Origin: Triglochin maritima
Taxonomy: Eukaryota; Streptophyta; Magnoliopsida; Alismatales; Juncaginaceae
Direction of reading: 5' to 3'
NCBI GenBank assembly: GCA_963682175.1
Contig: OY821781.1
Location: forward strand, 40,933,254-40,997,253
DNA length: 64,000 nucleotides
Shown: in pieces, positions 33,101 to 46,134 of the stretch
Numbering within the stretch: the stretch's first letter is position 1
Layout: every line of letters begins with the position of its first letter
Position numbers and translations under genes: made by a program
Notes under the pieces: model-generated
Told to the model about the DNA's origin: nothing
What the model saw: only the letters and a program-made list of their open reading frames with translations
The model's database searches: none

Positions 33101-34884
33101 AAGGACTTATGCCCAACAAGCTCCATCAACTTCAATGTAGATGTCGAGGATGGTGGGAAGTTTGGTATCGTCTTGGTTCATGGATTTGGAGGTGGAGTAT
33201 TTTCATGGAGGCATGTCTCAGGGGTGCTAGCTCGGCAGGTTGGTTGTCCCGTGGTGGCATTTGATCGTCCTGGATGGGGATTGACATCTCGCCCTTGCAG
33301 GAAAGATTGGGAAAACAGGCAGTTGCCAAACCCATACGAACTAGAAACTCAGGTGCCTATTTTACTCCCGTTATTCTAACTTGTTTTACTATATTTTGGG
33401 GATATTTTATCATCTTGTTTGTATTGTGTTATATTGATTCCTTTGGCTTTTGTTCGAACTCATGAATAAGATAAAGTCCTTGTACTTTTAAAGAAATGTT
33501 GATCAAGTAAAAGTGTAGTGCAGCTTATTTCTGTCATTTGTTAATTATATGAGGCAGGAGTTTGAAGCGTTGAGTGAAACATGTAATCACACAAAGTCGT
33601 CATGCTCTTGTATCTCTATCCATTCTATTAATCCCTTCAAGTATATGAAAGTGGGTTCTTTCATGATATGCAAAGGAGTTAAAAAAGAGTCAAAGTTTGT
33701 TCTCTTTTACTGATCTGCTTTTCATTTCCAGAACCATCTGTTTATAAGAGAGTTTGTGTTTCCACATCTGTGGGTTTTTAGGTTGATTTGCTTCTCTCTT
33801 TCTGCTCTGTGTTGGGATTTTCCTCTGTGGTTCTCGTCGGTCATGATGATGGTGCCCTACTTGCTCTAAAGGCTGCGGAGAAAATCCGGACTTCCCCTGA
33901 CTCCATCAGTGTTAGTAGCTGAAACTTGGCAGGTTTTTAATATAACATTTCCTTGCTTTGGTGGTTACATCCCTGAAGCGACATACTTTTGCTGACTGCC
34001 ATGATTTATTATTTTGTTATCATAAAGATTGCTTATGCAAAACTTTAAAACACTACTTGAGACTTTTATTTTTTTAATGAAAACCTTTCGTTGGGTATTA
34101 TTTGAATCACAAGATCAATTCTGATTTCTGATTTATTTCTGTCACATCATTCCTCTTATAGGTGGAAATCAAAGGGGTTGTATTGCTTGGTGTTAGTTTG
34201 TCAAGGGAAGTAGTACCATCATTTGCTCGAATCCTACTACACACGTCACTGGGAAAGAAGCACATGGTCCGACCTCTTCTGCGTACAGAAATCACCCAGG
34301 TCATTAACCGTCGTGCATGGTACAACGCTACCAAGTTAACGACTGAGGTTTTAAATATTTACAAGGTAGAATGTGATACACGTCTTACAGTTCTCTTTGT
34401 TTCCTCGTTTTTGCTTTGTCTTCAATATTTCATGAGAATATAAAGTGACTTCGTGATCTTTAATCATTTTCAGGCACCACTATATGTGGATGGCTGGGAA
34501 GAAGCATTGCACGAGATAGGAAGGTTATCGTTCTCAACCGTCCTTTCACAACAAAATGCAGATGCTTTGTTGGAATCTGTTAAAAATCTGCCTGTCTTGG
34601 TTGTGATGGGAGCAGAAGATGCCCTCGTACCATTCAAATCTGCTCAAGTCCTGGCTTCGAAGCTTACTAACTCTGTAAGTTTCCTTCACTCTCTCATTGT
34701 CACCATTGTTGGTATTGTTGTTCTAGTGACCTCAAGTGCACGTATTTCACTGTTGCAGAGACTAGTATCGATATCAGGATGCGGTCACCTTCCCCATGAA
34801 GAGTGTCCAAGGGAACTACTCGAGGCACTCTCGCCATTCATAACAAGATTGCTATCGTTGCAAGATGAATACGAAAGACGATAG
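30108..34884 (+). CDS. Membrane-anchored alpha/beta hydrolase-fold protein
   Basis: Seven exons, 30108-30336, 32245-32549, 32633-33352, 33782-33910, 34162-34365, 34474-34674 and 34759-34884, join in frame to 637 residues. Three hydrophobic segments lie in the first 180 residues (about 18-40, 92-115 and 140-165), so the protein is probably anchored in an endomembrane. A Ser-rich linker follows. The hydrolase fold then starts at GIVLVHGFGGGVFSWRHV (oxyanion region) and AFDRPGWG. The nucleophile elbow is G438-H-D-D-G442, with Asp440 in place of Ser. The acid is in MGAEDALVP and the His in SGCGHLPHEECP. Asp nucleophiles are known in epoxide hydrolases and dehalogenases. Plant homologues of this anchored type with GHDDG exist, but I know of no assigned substrate. 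Intron 1 is 1.9 kb. An alternative to a hydrolase is a catalytically altered scaffold. Confidence 0.9.
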
Positions 34885-36205
34885 GTTGTCAATTCTCTCT
34901 CTTGTGTCCATTTGGGTTCTACCAAACCCAAATGTCAGAACTTCATTCCTTTTGTGGTTACAAATGTGTAGGTATTATTTCACAATTACTCCAAATATTT
35001 CATGATAAACCAAAAGTTTGAAATTGTAAATACAGGTACAGAAAGTTGTTAGGCAATTTTGGACAGTTGGACCAGTATTTCTCAACAACATCAAAGGTGA
35101 CAACCTCAAAGGCATGAAAACAAGTGCAACAAGAAGTGGCAAAAGTCCCCCATAGATGTAGACAATTGCTTCCAATGGATTGACTCCAAGCAACTAAACT
35201 AAATTCAGTTTTATACGTTAGCTTTGGGTCAGTCATTAGCCAATCAAAATCCATCACAACTGAACTAACTAGAATCCCCAACTAGAATCTTGGTTCCTCC
35301 AACAAGGATTGGTGTAAACTAATTTTGTTGATATTTATAGATATGTTTTTATGATATGATGAAATGAATCTCTTCAGAGGAATGTCATTTTCAAAGTAAT
35401 GCTCGATATCAAAGCAATGCATTGCTGTCAAAGAAACATTAAAGCCATGCATGCTCGTATAAATCACTGGGAGAAATTTGTAACATTTTATCTTATATTG
35501 ATTGATAGAAGAAACTACCATGAAATACAACAGTAAGGGGACTTATGAGGTATGTGCTTGCAAATGACGAGTCTCTATTAAATAACCAAATTGCAAGTAA
35601 TTAACAATGTATATTGTATGCTTAACATAAAGATAATAGGTAACGAATTTTCAAAATTAATCCAAAGGTGTGTTTAGTTATCCTATCAGTGTTCGACAAT
35701 GTATGGTTAACACTAACACACACAATGTATGATTGCATCAAACCAACAAACCGCCTTTTTAGGCCCACACTTATTAAACTCATAATCTATCTTCTTTTTT
35801 TGGGAAATCAATAATTTTCCGGTATCCGACCCATTTTGTGACGTCAGTTGCGATTCTAAACCTAAATGACCTAACACAGTTGGAAGTACATCTTTTGTTA
35901 CGATTGGGGTTCGATATAACTTGAAATTTAACACTAACTTACAATTACTTCAACTCGATTCTCACTCTTTTAAAAAATTGTGGTTTGTGAGAAGCAAATA
36001 TGTAACAATTAAAATTAAATCCTAACGTTTACATCTATAATGTTTTTTCAATATAAACTGAAATTTAAACACCAAACAAAAAGGTAATAACATAACCAAA
36101 CTAAAAATAATAAAAGAGTTAGTTAAATTAGATAATGATTAATGACATTTAATTAAAATGGAAACATTTAATTTAGTATGAATAAATAGAGAGTTTGTGG
36201 TGAAG
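34885..36205. other. Intergenic DNA, no gene established
   Basis: 35040-35160 has a short plus frame (about 38 codons) and overlapping minus frames with no identity. The remainder is AT-rich. The 3' UTR of the hydrolase gene should occupy the first 100-200 bp. Confidence 0.45.
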
Positions 36206-36664
36206 AAGAAGAAGAAGAAGAAGTTCAGTTTAAGCCTCCCTCGGCGAGTCCGCTCCCGCACTACTGTTTCACGGTTAGATTGATTTTCCCTTAAAAATTC
36301 AATTTTTCCCCCCCATTCCAATCACAGATTTTAAGATTTTGGGTTTTGGGTCTTTGGAATTCGTGTGTTTTTAAAAAAAAAATCAATATTATAGATGTCT
36401 ATCTCATCTACAGTTAAAGACTTCGCTTTGTTACCCGTATTTTTTGTTTTGTTTTTATCTTCTTTTTAGTTAAGGTTGTGATTTTGGGTTTTGGATCTGT
36501 TTTTTTGGCAGAACCCAAACCCAAAATGTGGTTTTGATTTTGGGGCAAAACCCAAAAATGCAAATTTTGGTGATTTTTTATCTTGATTTTGGGGTAAAAC
36601 CCAAAAAGTTGGGAGCTTTTGTTGAGCTTGATATTGTTTCAGCTTGCAAGATGCAGAAATCTCC

Positions 36665-36718
<54 letters not shown>

Positions 36719-37263
36719 GAGTTTTTAGGATGTGGGAGATAGAACTTAATTTTTGGTTGGATCATGACATTAATTAAGCTAATGATGCGTGATTAAGTGG
36801 TTTTTATGTTTGGGTTTTAGCATATGCTTCAGTTTTCAGATCATGAGATACACAAAAGCTGGTTTTTTGTTTGTTTGTTGAAATGCAGCTTATTTCAGCT
36901 AATATCTATCACTAATTTACTTTTTCATAGTAGAGAACAACAAAAGACATTCTAGATATCCTGTCTTGTGATTTTAAAGCTTACCACTGTGTTCTTGTTC
37001 CTATGTTTTTAGTGGTCAAAAAAATACTAACCCAAAGTGGGAGTTTTTTTTGTTTGGATTCTTGTTCTTGTTTTAATTTGCTCCTTGGATGCACAAAAGA
37101 GAGGCAAGATTTTTCAATGTATATGAAAACATTATAGATCTCACATGTCTTCTGAGTACTTACTGTCTTTGAAGTTCCAAACTAACCAATGTCTTGTTGT
37201 TGTTGTTATTTGTTCTTTGGTGACAAACAAACAAAAAAAACTTAACCAAGGCAGGAACACACC
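36206..37263 (+). promoter_or_regulatory. Probable 5' UTR and 5' UTR intron of the KCS gene
   Basis: A (GAA)6 run at about 36206-36222 followed by a C-rich stretch looks like a first noncoding exon, with a possible donor near 36273. A GGCAG acceptor lies at 37251-37255, nine bases before the ATG. This is inferred from splice-like signals only. Confidence 0.4.
36661..36716. repeat. Poly-C / (CA)n microsatellite
   Basis: About 18 C residues followed by about 17 CA units. The overlapping minus ORF with CVCVCV is an artefact of this tract. Confidence 0.95.
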
Positions 37264-38793
37264 ATGGAAGAATTGAACACAGCCCCATTGATGAAGAGAT
37301 CTTCCTACAAACTTCCTGACTTCAAGCAATCAGTGCAGCTCAAATATGTCAAACTTGGCTACCATCACCTCATTAGCCATGCAATGTACCTTGTACTAAT
37401 CCCTCTGCTAGCCGTAATTGTTGCCCATCTATCCACATTTTCCATCCAAAACCTTCAAGACCTGTGGGACCATCTCCGCTACAATCTCGTCTCGGTGGTC
37501 ATCTGCTCTGCACTTCTCGTCTTCCTTTCGACCGTCTACTTCCTCACGAGGCCCCGCCCAGTGTACCTTGTCAATTTCTCATGCTACAAACCCGAGGATG
37601 CGAGGAAATGCCCTCGACAGAAGTTCATGGAATGCTCCCGCCAGACAGGTTCTTTTACAGAAGAGAACTTGGAATTCCAACGCAAAATCCTCGAAAGGTC
37701 GGGCCTTGGGGAGTCCACTTACTTCCCTGAGGCACTTCTCAAGATCCCTCCCAATATTTGCATGGCCGAGGCGAGAAACGAAGCCGAAATGGTGATGTTT
37801 GGGGCGGTGGATGAGCTGTTTGCCAAGACAAATGTGAAGCCCAAAGACATTGGTGTTCTCATTGTGAATTGCAGCTTGTTCAATCCGACACCATCGCTCT
37901 CCGCTATGTTGGTTAACCACTACAAGCTGAGAGGCAACATTGCAAGCTACAATTTGGGAGGAATGGGGTGCAGTGCTGGCTTGATTTCCCTCGATCTTGC
38001 CAATGATCTCCTCCAAGTGCATCCGAATTCGTATGCTCTGGTTGTCAGCATGGAGAACATAACACTCAATTGGTACCTTGGCAATAACCGGTCCATGCTT
38101 GTGTCAAATTGCCTGTTCCGCATGGGTGGGGCAGCGATATTGCTGTCAAACAAATCATCCGACCGCCGCAAGTCTAAGTATAAGTTGGTCCACACAGTGC
38201 GCACGCACAAAGGTGCGGACGACAAGTGCTTCAGTTGCGTGACTCAGGAGGAGGATGGTAACGGAAAGATTGGTGTGGCGCTGTCCAAGGATCTGATGGG
38301 AGTTGCTGGAGATGCTCTTAAGACCAACATCACCACATTGGGCCCTCTAGTGTTGCCGATGTCAGAACAGCTCCTGTTTTTTGGAACGTTGATTGGACGG
38401 AAGCTTTTCAAGATGAAGTTAAAGCCTTACATTCCGGACTTCAAGTTGGCGTTTGAGCACTTCTGCATTCATGCAGGAGGAAGGGCTGTTCTTGATGAGC
38501 TGGAGAGGAATTTGCAACTGTCTGAATGGCACATGGAGCCCTCGAGGATGACGCTTTACCGATTCGGTAACACTTCAAGTAGCTCTCTTTGGTATGAACT
38601 AGCTTATGCAGAGGGTAAAGGAAGGATTAAGAAGGGAGACAGGACATGGCAGATAGCATTTGGGTCTGGATTCAAATGCAACAGTGCAGTTTGGAAGGCT
38701 CTCAGGACCATCAATCCTGCAAAGGAAAAGAATCCTTGGATGGATGAGATACATAATTTTCCTGTTCCTGTTCCTAAGGTGTCTAACCTTTGA
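37264..38793 (+). CDS. KCS11: 3-ketoacyl-CoA synthase, KCS11-like
   Basis: A single uninterrupted frame of 509 residues, the usual length and intron-free form for the family. The enzyme condenses malonyl-CoA with a long-chain acyl-CoA, the first and rate-setting step of very-long-chain fatty acid elongation on the ER membrane, feeding waxes, sphingolipids and storage or membrane lipids. Two N-terminal membrane spans lie at about residues 34-56 and 73-94. The FAE1/CHS-like catalytic domain follows. The active-site Cys236 is in GGMGCSAG, His403 in [15 protein letters not shown] and Asn436 in [13 protein letters not shown]. All three are present, so the enzyme is predicted active. The N-terminus ([16 protein letters not shown]) and overall sequence fit the KCS11-type subgroup best. 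The exact chain-length preference cannot be read from sequence. Confidence 0.96.
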   Translation: MEELNTAPLMKRSSYKLPDFKQSVQLKYVKLGYHHLISHAMYLVLIPLLAVIVAHLSTFSIQNLQDLWDHLRYNLVSVVICSALLVFLSTVYFLTRPRPVYLVNFSCYKPEDARKCPRQKFMECSRQTGSFTEENLEFQRKILERSGLGESTYFPEALLKIPPNICMAEARNEAEMVMFGAVDELFAKTNVKPKDIGVLIVNCSLFNPTPSLSAMLVNHYKLRGNIASYNLGGMGCSAGLISLDLANDLLQVHPNSYALVVSMENITLNWYLGNNRSMLVSNCLFRMGGAAILLSNKSSDRRKSKYKLVHTVRTHKGADDKCFSCVTQEEDGNGKIGVALSKDLMGVAGDALKTNITTLGPLVLPMSEQLLFFGTLIGRKLFKMKLKPYIPDFKLAFEHFCIHAGGRAVLDELERNLQLSEWHMEPSRMTLYRFGNTSSSSLWYELAYAEGKGRIKKGDRTWQIAFGSGFKCNSAVWKALRTINPAKEKNPWMDEIHNFPVPVPKVSNL

Positions 38794-40559
38794 ATGTGAT
38801 TTGCACCCGTGTTGGAGCACAGGATAATCCTTTTTTAAATTAGTATCACAGTTTGTTTGTTGTTCAAATGCAGAGGGTTGTGAGATGTTTCAAGCACTGG
38901 TTTAGTAGTGAAGTTGAAGCCAATACGTAGATGATTGGTGTGTGGATTTTATCTATGTTGGAATTTCTGAAGTGATGTCATATTGATTTTTCTTGTCCTT
39001 TATTCTTCAAGCATTTGAGATCGTTCACTTTTCAATTGTAATGTGCTAAATTGAAATGACTAATCAAATTATCTGCACTCGTCATTTGTTGTAAGATCGT
39101 ACGTTTGAAACAACAACCTTTGTGTGATGATAAAGGATCTCTCTTAAGACACTGAAAGAAACTTTGACAATGACATCATGCATTTGGCTGATTACTCCCT
39201 CCCTCGTATGATAACACACATCCATCCTTTCATGAACAGATGGTGCTTATCTAGTTGGCATTGCATTAATACTAATGAAGAAAGGGTTAGACCATCAAGA
39301 TCAATTCTGCTCCATGTTACAATCAACTAGTTTTGAGTTCAGTAAACTTCAAAATTACCACAAACAGTAGGAAGCTCAGAAACCGCAGATGAAAAATAAA
39401 CATTCACAAGGATTAGTGAAGAGACATCTTGATTCTTTGCTTGCAATACGGCATCAAAGAGAAAAATTTCACGTAAATCTGTCACTGAAATCCTACCAAC
39501 TACCATCAAACTGATTCAAATACATTAATCCTCCTCATTGTTGTTAAAACACGTTAAGCTCAGAACCACCTTTGTCAGAAATATTGTTTGGTCATTGTGA
39601 AGCCATGCCATGCAACTGTTCTTATAGAAGAACTTGCTGAAGTGTCGTCAACTTCTATAGGTACAATCTATTCCAGTAAGCAGCATGTCAGAAATTGAAA
39701 CAACATATGACTATAAAACAAGCAATGATAATTAAAAGACGGTGAATAATGATTATTGAAAAATCTGAGAGAAAGTGAAAGAACGCAGAAGATCACCATT
39801 CCAAACATCCCAATCCTAATTTGGTTTCTTGTTTTCCAACTACACAGATCAAATTTTTGTATCTATTTATTGAAGGTCCGAAATCTGTCGAACCAGATCA
39901 CTTAAAGGTTATTGAGAGTGTTGCTATTTCATCTTCGTTTTTTTTAAATCTTATATGCAAAATATATCTCAAATTTAATACAATTATTTGTTGCTACACT
40001 TGGGGTATAAAGTGCTTGGAATTTAGGAGACCGACTTTTGCAACAAATGTCGTACCATTCTATTTTTCATCTCTTCAACTTAATATATCCCTTAATAATT
40101 ATTTTCCCGTTCCAAACACCACCGTTCCAAACACCACTGTTCCCTTAATAATGTTTATATAATAATATACAAATTGACGTCTCTTCATCATATCTTCATA
40201 CCCGTAATATATTACGATTAGGATGATCCAATGTCATCGGTAAAATTTTATGCCAAAATGGAACATTGTGGCTTTAACCTTTTTCTGAGAGTAAATCTTA
40301 ATAATAATTAGTCGATTTACAAGCAACACAGCTAAACATCTTCAGAATCCTTCAGAAATTCTGTGCATGTTTTATCCACAACCCCAAAATCAATCAGCAC
40401 CTGCACAAAGTAGCAAAAAGAAAATAAGCAAACAATAAATGCTAAAACAATAGTCCAACTTCACAATCTAAAGATGATTTCAACCATTTCAAAGTAATAT
40501 CACGATTGATAACGTGACAATTTTTGAGACGAACATCATATAGACATAAAAGATCACCT
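38794..40559. other. Convergent intergenic region between KCS and RING-CH genes
   Basis: Two genes end toward each other here. No coding signal was seen. Both 3' UTRs should lie inside. A CCAAACACCACTGTT-type word is directly repeated at about 40110-40142. Confidence 0.5.
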
Positions 40560-43500
40560 TTACAGAAGTTTGAGCATCTTCAGGCGTGCCTCGTGTTCTG
40601 GATCTAATTTGGGAGGCGAATAAGAACCCCGGAGGTCCTCGACCAAATATTCCTATGAATACAAATAGGTTACGACATGGTTATTTAAAATTACGAGCAG
40701 GCGTGAGATAATTTAAGTCTTTTACCTTTGTAAGCTCCCTTTTCGTGAGGATATGGTAGTGCCTCTGCCAAATCCTTTGAAAAGCCATTGTAGCAGCAAG
40801 GAAGCCGTAAGCAACACCGAGGATTGCAAAGACAATGACAAAGATGATGACCAACACAAAGCAGGCTTCCATAGAAGCAGGGAAGCAGTCCAGTATTCCC
40901 CAACCGTAGCAACAGTTTCGGCATCCTGCCATGCAGGGATCACTGTTGTTTAAGGATGAACAATGCAGTACGAGCCCAAAAAACCCTAGAAGTACGAAAA
41001 ACACCACCACACCTGGAAAAAGAAAGAAAATAAAAGAAATTTGTTATTATACCTCAGGTACATCACTGAAGCAAAGGAAGGTGATACTACAGTCACCAAT
41101 CTTTGAAAATCAACTTTGATGATGAACAAGGAAAGCAATTAAAATACAAATCCTAGAACTGCATCACAGAAAATAGTAACATTCAAATGACTACAACATT
41201 TGAAATCCTTAAGCAAAGAGAAATATGATTGTTTTGCTGACTTTCGTTAAGTTTCCTTGAATAGCAGAGAAATTTTACCAGCTTACCTACACAATAGTAG
41301 AATGGTATTGGATGTTTCGACAGTATGCGATCCCAGCCATCACTAAATGAATTTCTGAAGTTACCATCTCTGTCCATCATGTATGCAGACACACCTACAG
41401 TGCCAATTGCCTGCAGTCAACAAGCTGGTTAAGAGATGTTTGTGACTTTCGTGGCATAACAATTGTTTGCTTACATAAAGTTGATTAACACTTTGGTTAA
41501 GAATAGAATACAGGTGGACAGGTGAAAACTGAGGCAAGCACAAGACAGAGAAACAAATTACCCACAAATTTATGGGCAAATGAGATCAATTTTACTAACC
41601 AGTAATTCCATGTTAAAATTTGATATAATAAAAATCTTTCCACAAGGCACAGGCATACTTCTGATTTCCCCATCATGAAATAATATCAAATTAAAAACTA
41701 CTTCAAACAAACAGCATATGTCAGAGTTATGAGGCTGTAGAAACATTATCTAAAAAATGGTTAGAATGAGCTATGAATACTCTCTTGCACGTGACAAGAT
41801 TAATACTTTTTGAAAGGAACCTTCAGCAGGCAAGCAACATTAAGCAAGAAAAAATTGTTAGAAACCAAAATGACACACATATACCAACATGAACCTGTAT
41901 ATAAGGATTGAAGTTATGCTGAGCATGTGCAAAGGATATTAACTTATCGAACATGGTAGACATCAGTCTCAGATTAGGGAAATGAAGATTTACAGTTCCT
42001 TTCATGTAGATTAACATATATTACTACTGTTATGTGGTCATACAGTTTTCATGTCACTCAGTGTCAGATACAAATCTGATGAAGTGAAAATGGATGCAAA
42101 TTTTGCATATTTTAGTATTAATTAGCAACTAAGCAATGGATGACTTCTAAGAAATAAAGCACCGAATTCCATCTTACAATTTGTATTGCCAAGAAAACGA
42201 GTAGTATATCCCTGGCTACAAAAACACGAAATTTTATTTTACGCCACGAATAATCCTCCAATAACTCTACTCGAAGATGGAACTGTGCCTTGCAAGTTGT
42301 GCAATGGGAAAAAGCAAATCCCTCCTGCAAACCAAAACTAAAGTTAGGGACTTAATTATAAGTTGCATGACAACATGATGGAAGTAGCAATCTCAGTGTA
42401 GAACCGTAGATGTACCTTGACAGAACGCCAGTGATCAAGGCATGAACGGTGGACAAACTGTTGTGTCCCTTTGCACATGCATGGGGATATCAACTCTTCA
42501 TCTGAAAACACAAGTAGGTAATAAAGTTACTTTATGTTAGTACTAGAGAACATATATGCAGCCAAAGGTGCGGAAATAGTTATAAAAAGATTGAATGTGG
42601 TCACTGTTACTCAACGACGTAATACTCCTTTTAAGTTTTAACTTGATCTTAATAGTAAACCAACACAAAAGGACCATTGAGGTTGATATTGTTTTGAGGT
42701 ATTCATACTTGTGTACGTAACTTTTGCAAACAACTTTGAGCTTGACCAAAAGGTTGGTTTTCTACACAATCATACAGAATTGACAATTTCTTAAGGATAC
42801 TACAGAGACAAGCATATGCGGGTAATTTAAGGATATTAAACATGAAGACCAGAATAAAATCTCATATCTTCCGCCAATTTGAGCTAAATAGTTAACATTT
42901 ATTCATGAACCAGGATTTCATTTCTTGACCAAATATTCCAAGAAGCAAAGGCATCAAACAGACACATTCCAGACGCAATTTGACCACAAATAAAATCCGG
43001 TATTTAAATCTAATTAACCATAACAAGCAACTCAATCAGAAACGCATCAAAACCCACTACCCATCAATCATCAACAGCCAAAACTCAACCTTTAAGCTAC
43101 AAAACATAAAACCACAACAACTTAAACATCAAAACCAAATAAAAATCCAAACTTTAAGCTACAAAACCCAAACCAAAAAAACATACACACCCAAACCAAT
43201 ATAATTCAAACTTGAAGGTACAAAACCAAAATATCTATATTCCATTTCATTAATATGAAAGACCAATTTCGTTCTTGAGTATTCTCTCCTAAACACACCC
43301 AATGACCCAAACCAATAATTCATGAATCTGCATTCCATTTCAAATATCAAAGAACACTTTTGTGCTTGAGTATTCTCTCCTAAGCAAAAATAATGCAATA
43401 ATCAAAGGCATGAACTGACACATTCCAAACGAAATTGACAAAAAATCAATCAAACTGAGTCACTAAAACCAAATAGAAGGTCATCAAAAAAAACTACCCA

Positions 43501-43935
43501 CCAACAGCAAAAACCCAACATTCAATCCACAAAACCAATAAAAACCACAACTAAAAAATCCAACCTTAAATCCAAAAAATGAAAATCCCCAACAACTTAA
43601 ACATCAAAACCAAATAAAAACCAATATTTAATCCACAAAACCAATAAAAAACCAACCTTTAAGCCCCAAACCACAACACCCCAAACACCAAATCCGATAA
43701 AGATGGAAACTTAACCAGGTCCATCATCCGTCTCGAGGCAAATCCGGCAGCAAATCTTGGAACCGGCCTCCACATCCTCCTCTTCCCCCTCCTTCCTCGA
43801 CGAATCCGCCAAAGACTCCACCTTTACCTGCTCAATCTCGACGGAGACCGACGGGGGAGACTCTAGGAGGGGGTGGGAGTCGTCCTCCGGCTCGATCCCG
43901 CCGTCGCGGGGGAGGGGCTTGAGTTCGCGCTTCAT
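40560..43935 (-). CDS. RING-CH (MARCH-like) transmembrane E3 ubiquitin ligase candidate
   Basis: Six minus-strand exons, 43935-43716, 42501-42416, 42324-42178, 41410-41287, 41012-40726 and 40652-40560, join in frame to 318 residues. The RINGv domain has the C4HC3 ligands Cys63, Cys66, Cys81, Cys83, His91, Cys94, Cys110 and Cys113 (CRIC...CMC...HRSC...CTTC). Three hydrophobic segments follow, near residues 138-160, 187-209 and 235-262. A Cys-rich luminal or cytosolic loop lies between the last two (CMAGCRNCCYGWGILDCF), and the tail is short and polar. RING-CH proteins ubiquitinate membrane proteins, so an endomembrane location and E3 role are inferred from the family. The second exon, 86 nt, is short but frame-consistent. 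No defects were seen. Confidence 0.92.
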
Positions 43936-44239
43936 GACTTGGTCTTTGGGGGAGATTCTTGTACCGATCGGGAGCGGGAGAGGAGAGGAAGGCGATGGAG
44001 GGGTCGGATGAGGGATCGGAGGGAAGAGGGGAGAGGGTGATTGGAGCTTTTAGGGATTTGGGGGGTTTCGTAAGAGACGAGAGAAAGAGAAATTTTGAGT
44101 TTTTTTGTTTGTTTTTTGGGTTTGAATTTTTGGGGGTAAATTATGGACAAAATAATAATAATGTGTGTTACTTCTACGATCAATAATGTTTATCTCATCA
44201 CCATTCATCTGACCATCTACTTCATCATCATCTGTCTCA

Positions 44240-44990
44240 TCGCTTTTGCATTTTCAACATGTCATCCTTGAGAATGTGATTGAACTACGTATGCTTCATA
44301 ATTACTATTATTCATTGGTTTGTGCTCATACGGTTCAAAATACGACTGAGGAACTGCTGACGACGGACCTGCTTCATATTGACTATATGTTTGTGTCATT
44401 TGTTGATAATCCTCGTTCAACTGATTTTGGTGGATAATAGTATAATGTTTTGGGTTATTTCTGAACAAACAATATAACCGTATTCATGAAGTTAAATAAA
44501 GATATCATTGTAACCGTACTCTGATCATCAAAAACTTGAACGTATGTATATTTTTCATACGGTGGTCATTTGCAGGTTAACTTTAGATCAAATTCTCATT
44601 TTCGGAAATCAAAAACTCAAAAAACTGTTTCACAGAGATCATCATATTGCATTTCAGTATTAACATTAAGCACCCGTCTATAACCACATTTATATTCTGG
44701 TATTCCATCTACGAATGTAACAATTTCATCGAAAAAACCCATAATCAATCCGGTACCGGAGCTCATTACTTCGAGTGTAGAAAATTTACATTTCATACAC
44801 GAACATAACAACAATACATTAACTATACATGCATTATATTTCATATCAAAATAAAAAAAACCAAAAACAAAATAAAAACCAAACCTCAACAGTGTTGGTC
44901 GCCGGAGAGAGAGGGAGTAATAGGGAGTGATGACAAATTTGAGAGTGAGAGAATGAAGATGGTGGCCGACCAGTCTCACTTAAACCCTAA
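44240..44990 (-). pseudogene. Possible remnant of a MuDR-type transposase N-terminus
   Basis: On the minus strand, 44760-44617 encodes a segment with EIVTFVDGIPEYKCGY and NTEMQYDDLCETVF. This resembles the N-terminal PB1-like stretch that opens many plant MuDR transposases. It is followed after a short gap by a Gln/Tyr-rich spacer frame (44468-44262). No catalytic core and no paired TIR were found. Very tentative. Confidence 0.3.
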
Positions 44991-45135
44991 GGAAAAAACG
45001 ACATCTTGGATGCTGTTTTTACCTTAGTTGAAAGAACGACCACTAGTGTCGTTTTCAATTGAGGTAAAAACGACATCTTAGGTGTCATTTTCACTTATTG
45101 AAAACGGTACTGGAGGTGTCGTTTTTAATATGCAT
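44990..45135. repeat. AACGACA / TGTCGTT alternating inverted words
   Basis: Six copies of AAAACGACAYC or its inverse within 145 bp (about 44995, 45025, 45048, 45067, 45085-45095 and 45117). Again a short CG-containing palindromic motif beside a probable MULE remnant. Confidence 0.7.
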
Positions 45136-46038
45136 ATTTTATCAAATAAGTTCATGAGGTTCATATTTTTCAATTTTTTTTTGATTATTTTGAAGAAGAA
45201 AAATCCTATTTTTTTGTTAGTTGTTGCAATGAGAAATTGAGTTTCTTCTTTCAGTATCGATCACTAACGATTCCAACCAGCCAGCCAATAAATGACATGA
45301 GTCCAAAACTTCGTTATTTAGAAAAGATTGCAGGGTGAGGGTTGAAGTTGTTTCATGTTCATAATATTTAGCAGAATAATATCAACTCTGGGTACTCCTT
45401 TATTTGATACGTGTTGGTTTCATATTGTTCCAACTACAATACCCCAAAGATAGTCACTGATGCCTCCAAGTTCGAACCATATTTGATCATTTAGTTACTT
45501 TACAAAAATGAAGTTTGACATTTTCCTGTGATTCAAAAATTTAACTCTGATTGATTTTAGTCTTCTAACAAAACCAGATATTCAACTTCTGTCGAAGAGC
45601 CAGCCCAATTATACATTACAAGCCCAAATAATCTTTAGATTGGGTCGTGGCCTCGTAATTTTATCTTCTTGGACCTTATTTTCTTGAGCAACAATTCCTA
45701 AAAGTAATAAGTTTAACCTTTTCTTTTTCTCCTTCCATTAGTTTTGTGCATTTAGTTGAACAACAAAATCACAATTAAACACTAAATCCAAAGTTAACAT
45801 GAAGAGGAAAGTATTTAATAGTAGATTTGTCTGTCGATAAAACCTACATTAAAGCACTTCAGAAAAATCCTGATTTATTGCTCCAAAATAAGTCATAGTG
45901 ACTTGAGTCAACAATTAACAAAGTCAAGCAACTCATATATATGGTATGATCTAAAGTGTAGATTGACATCAAATTTTAGTTGTCTATTCCATAGCTCCAT
46001 GCCCTAAAAGCTACCATTATAGTGTTGGTTTAGAAAAC

Positions 46039-46041
<3 letters not shown>
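45136..46041. other. Spacer, no gene seen
   Basis: AT-rich, no consistent coding frame. Confidence 0.5.

Positions 46042-46131
<90 letters not shown>
46042..46131. repeat. (TA)45 microsatellite
   Basis: About 90 bp of uninterrupted TA. It gives a spurious YIYIYI ORF on the minus strand. Confidence 0.97.

Positions 46132-46134
<3 letters not shown>

Noticed and set aside
34975..35281. Two minus frames with hydrophobic segments after the hydrolase stop
   Set aside because: They overlap each other in different frames, show no recognisable family and lie in the expected 3' region.
36466..36765. Minus ORF with a CVCVCV and Gly run
   Set aside because: Translation of the poly-C/(CA)n tract.
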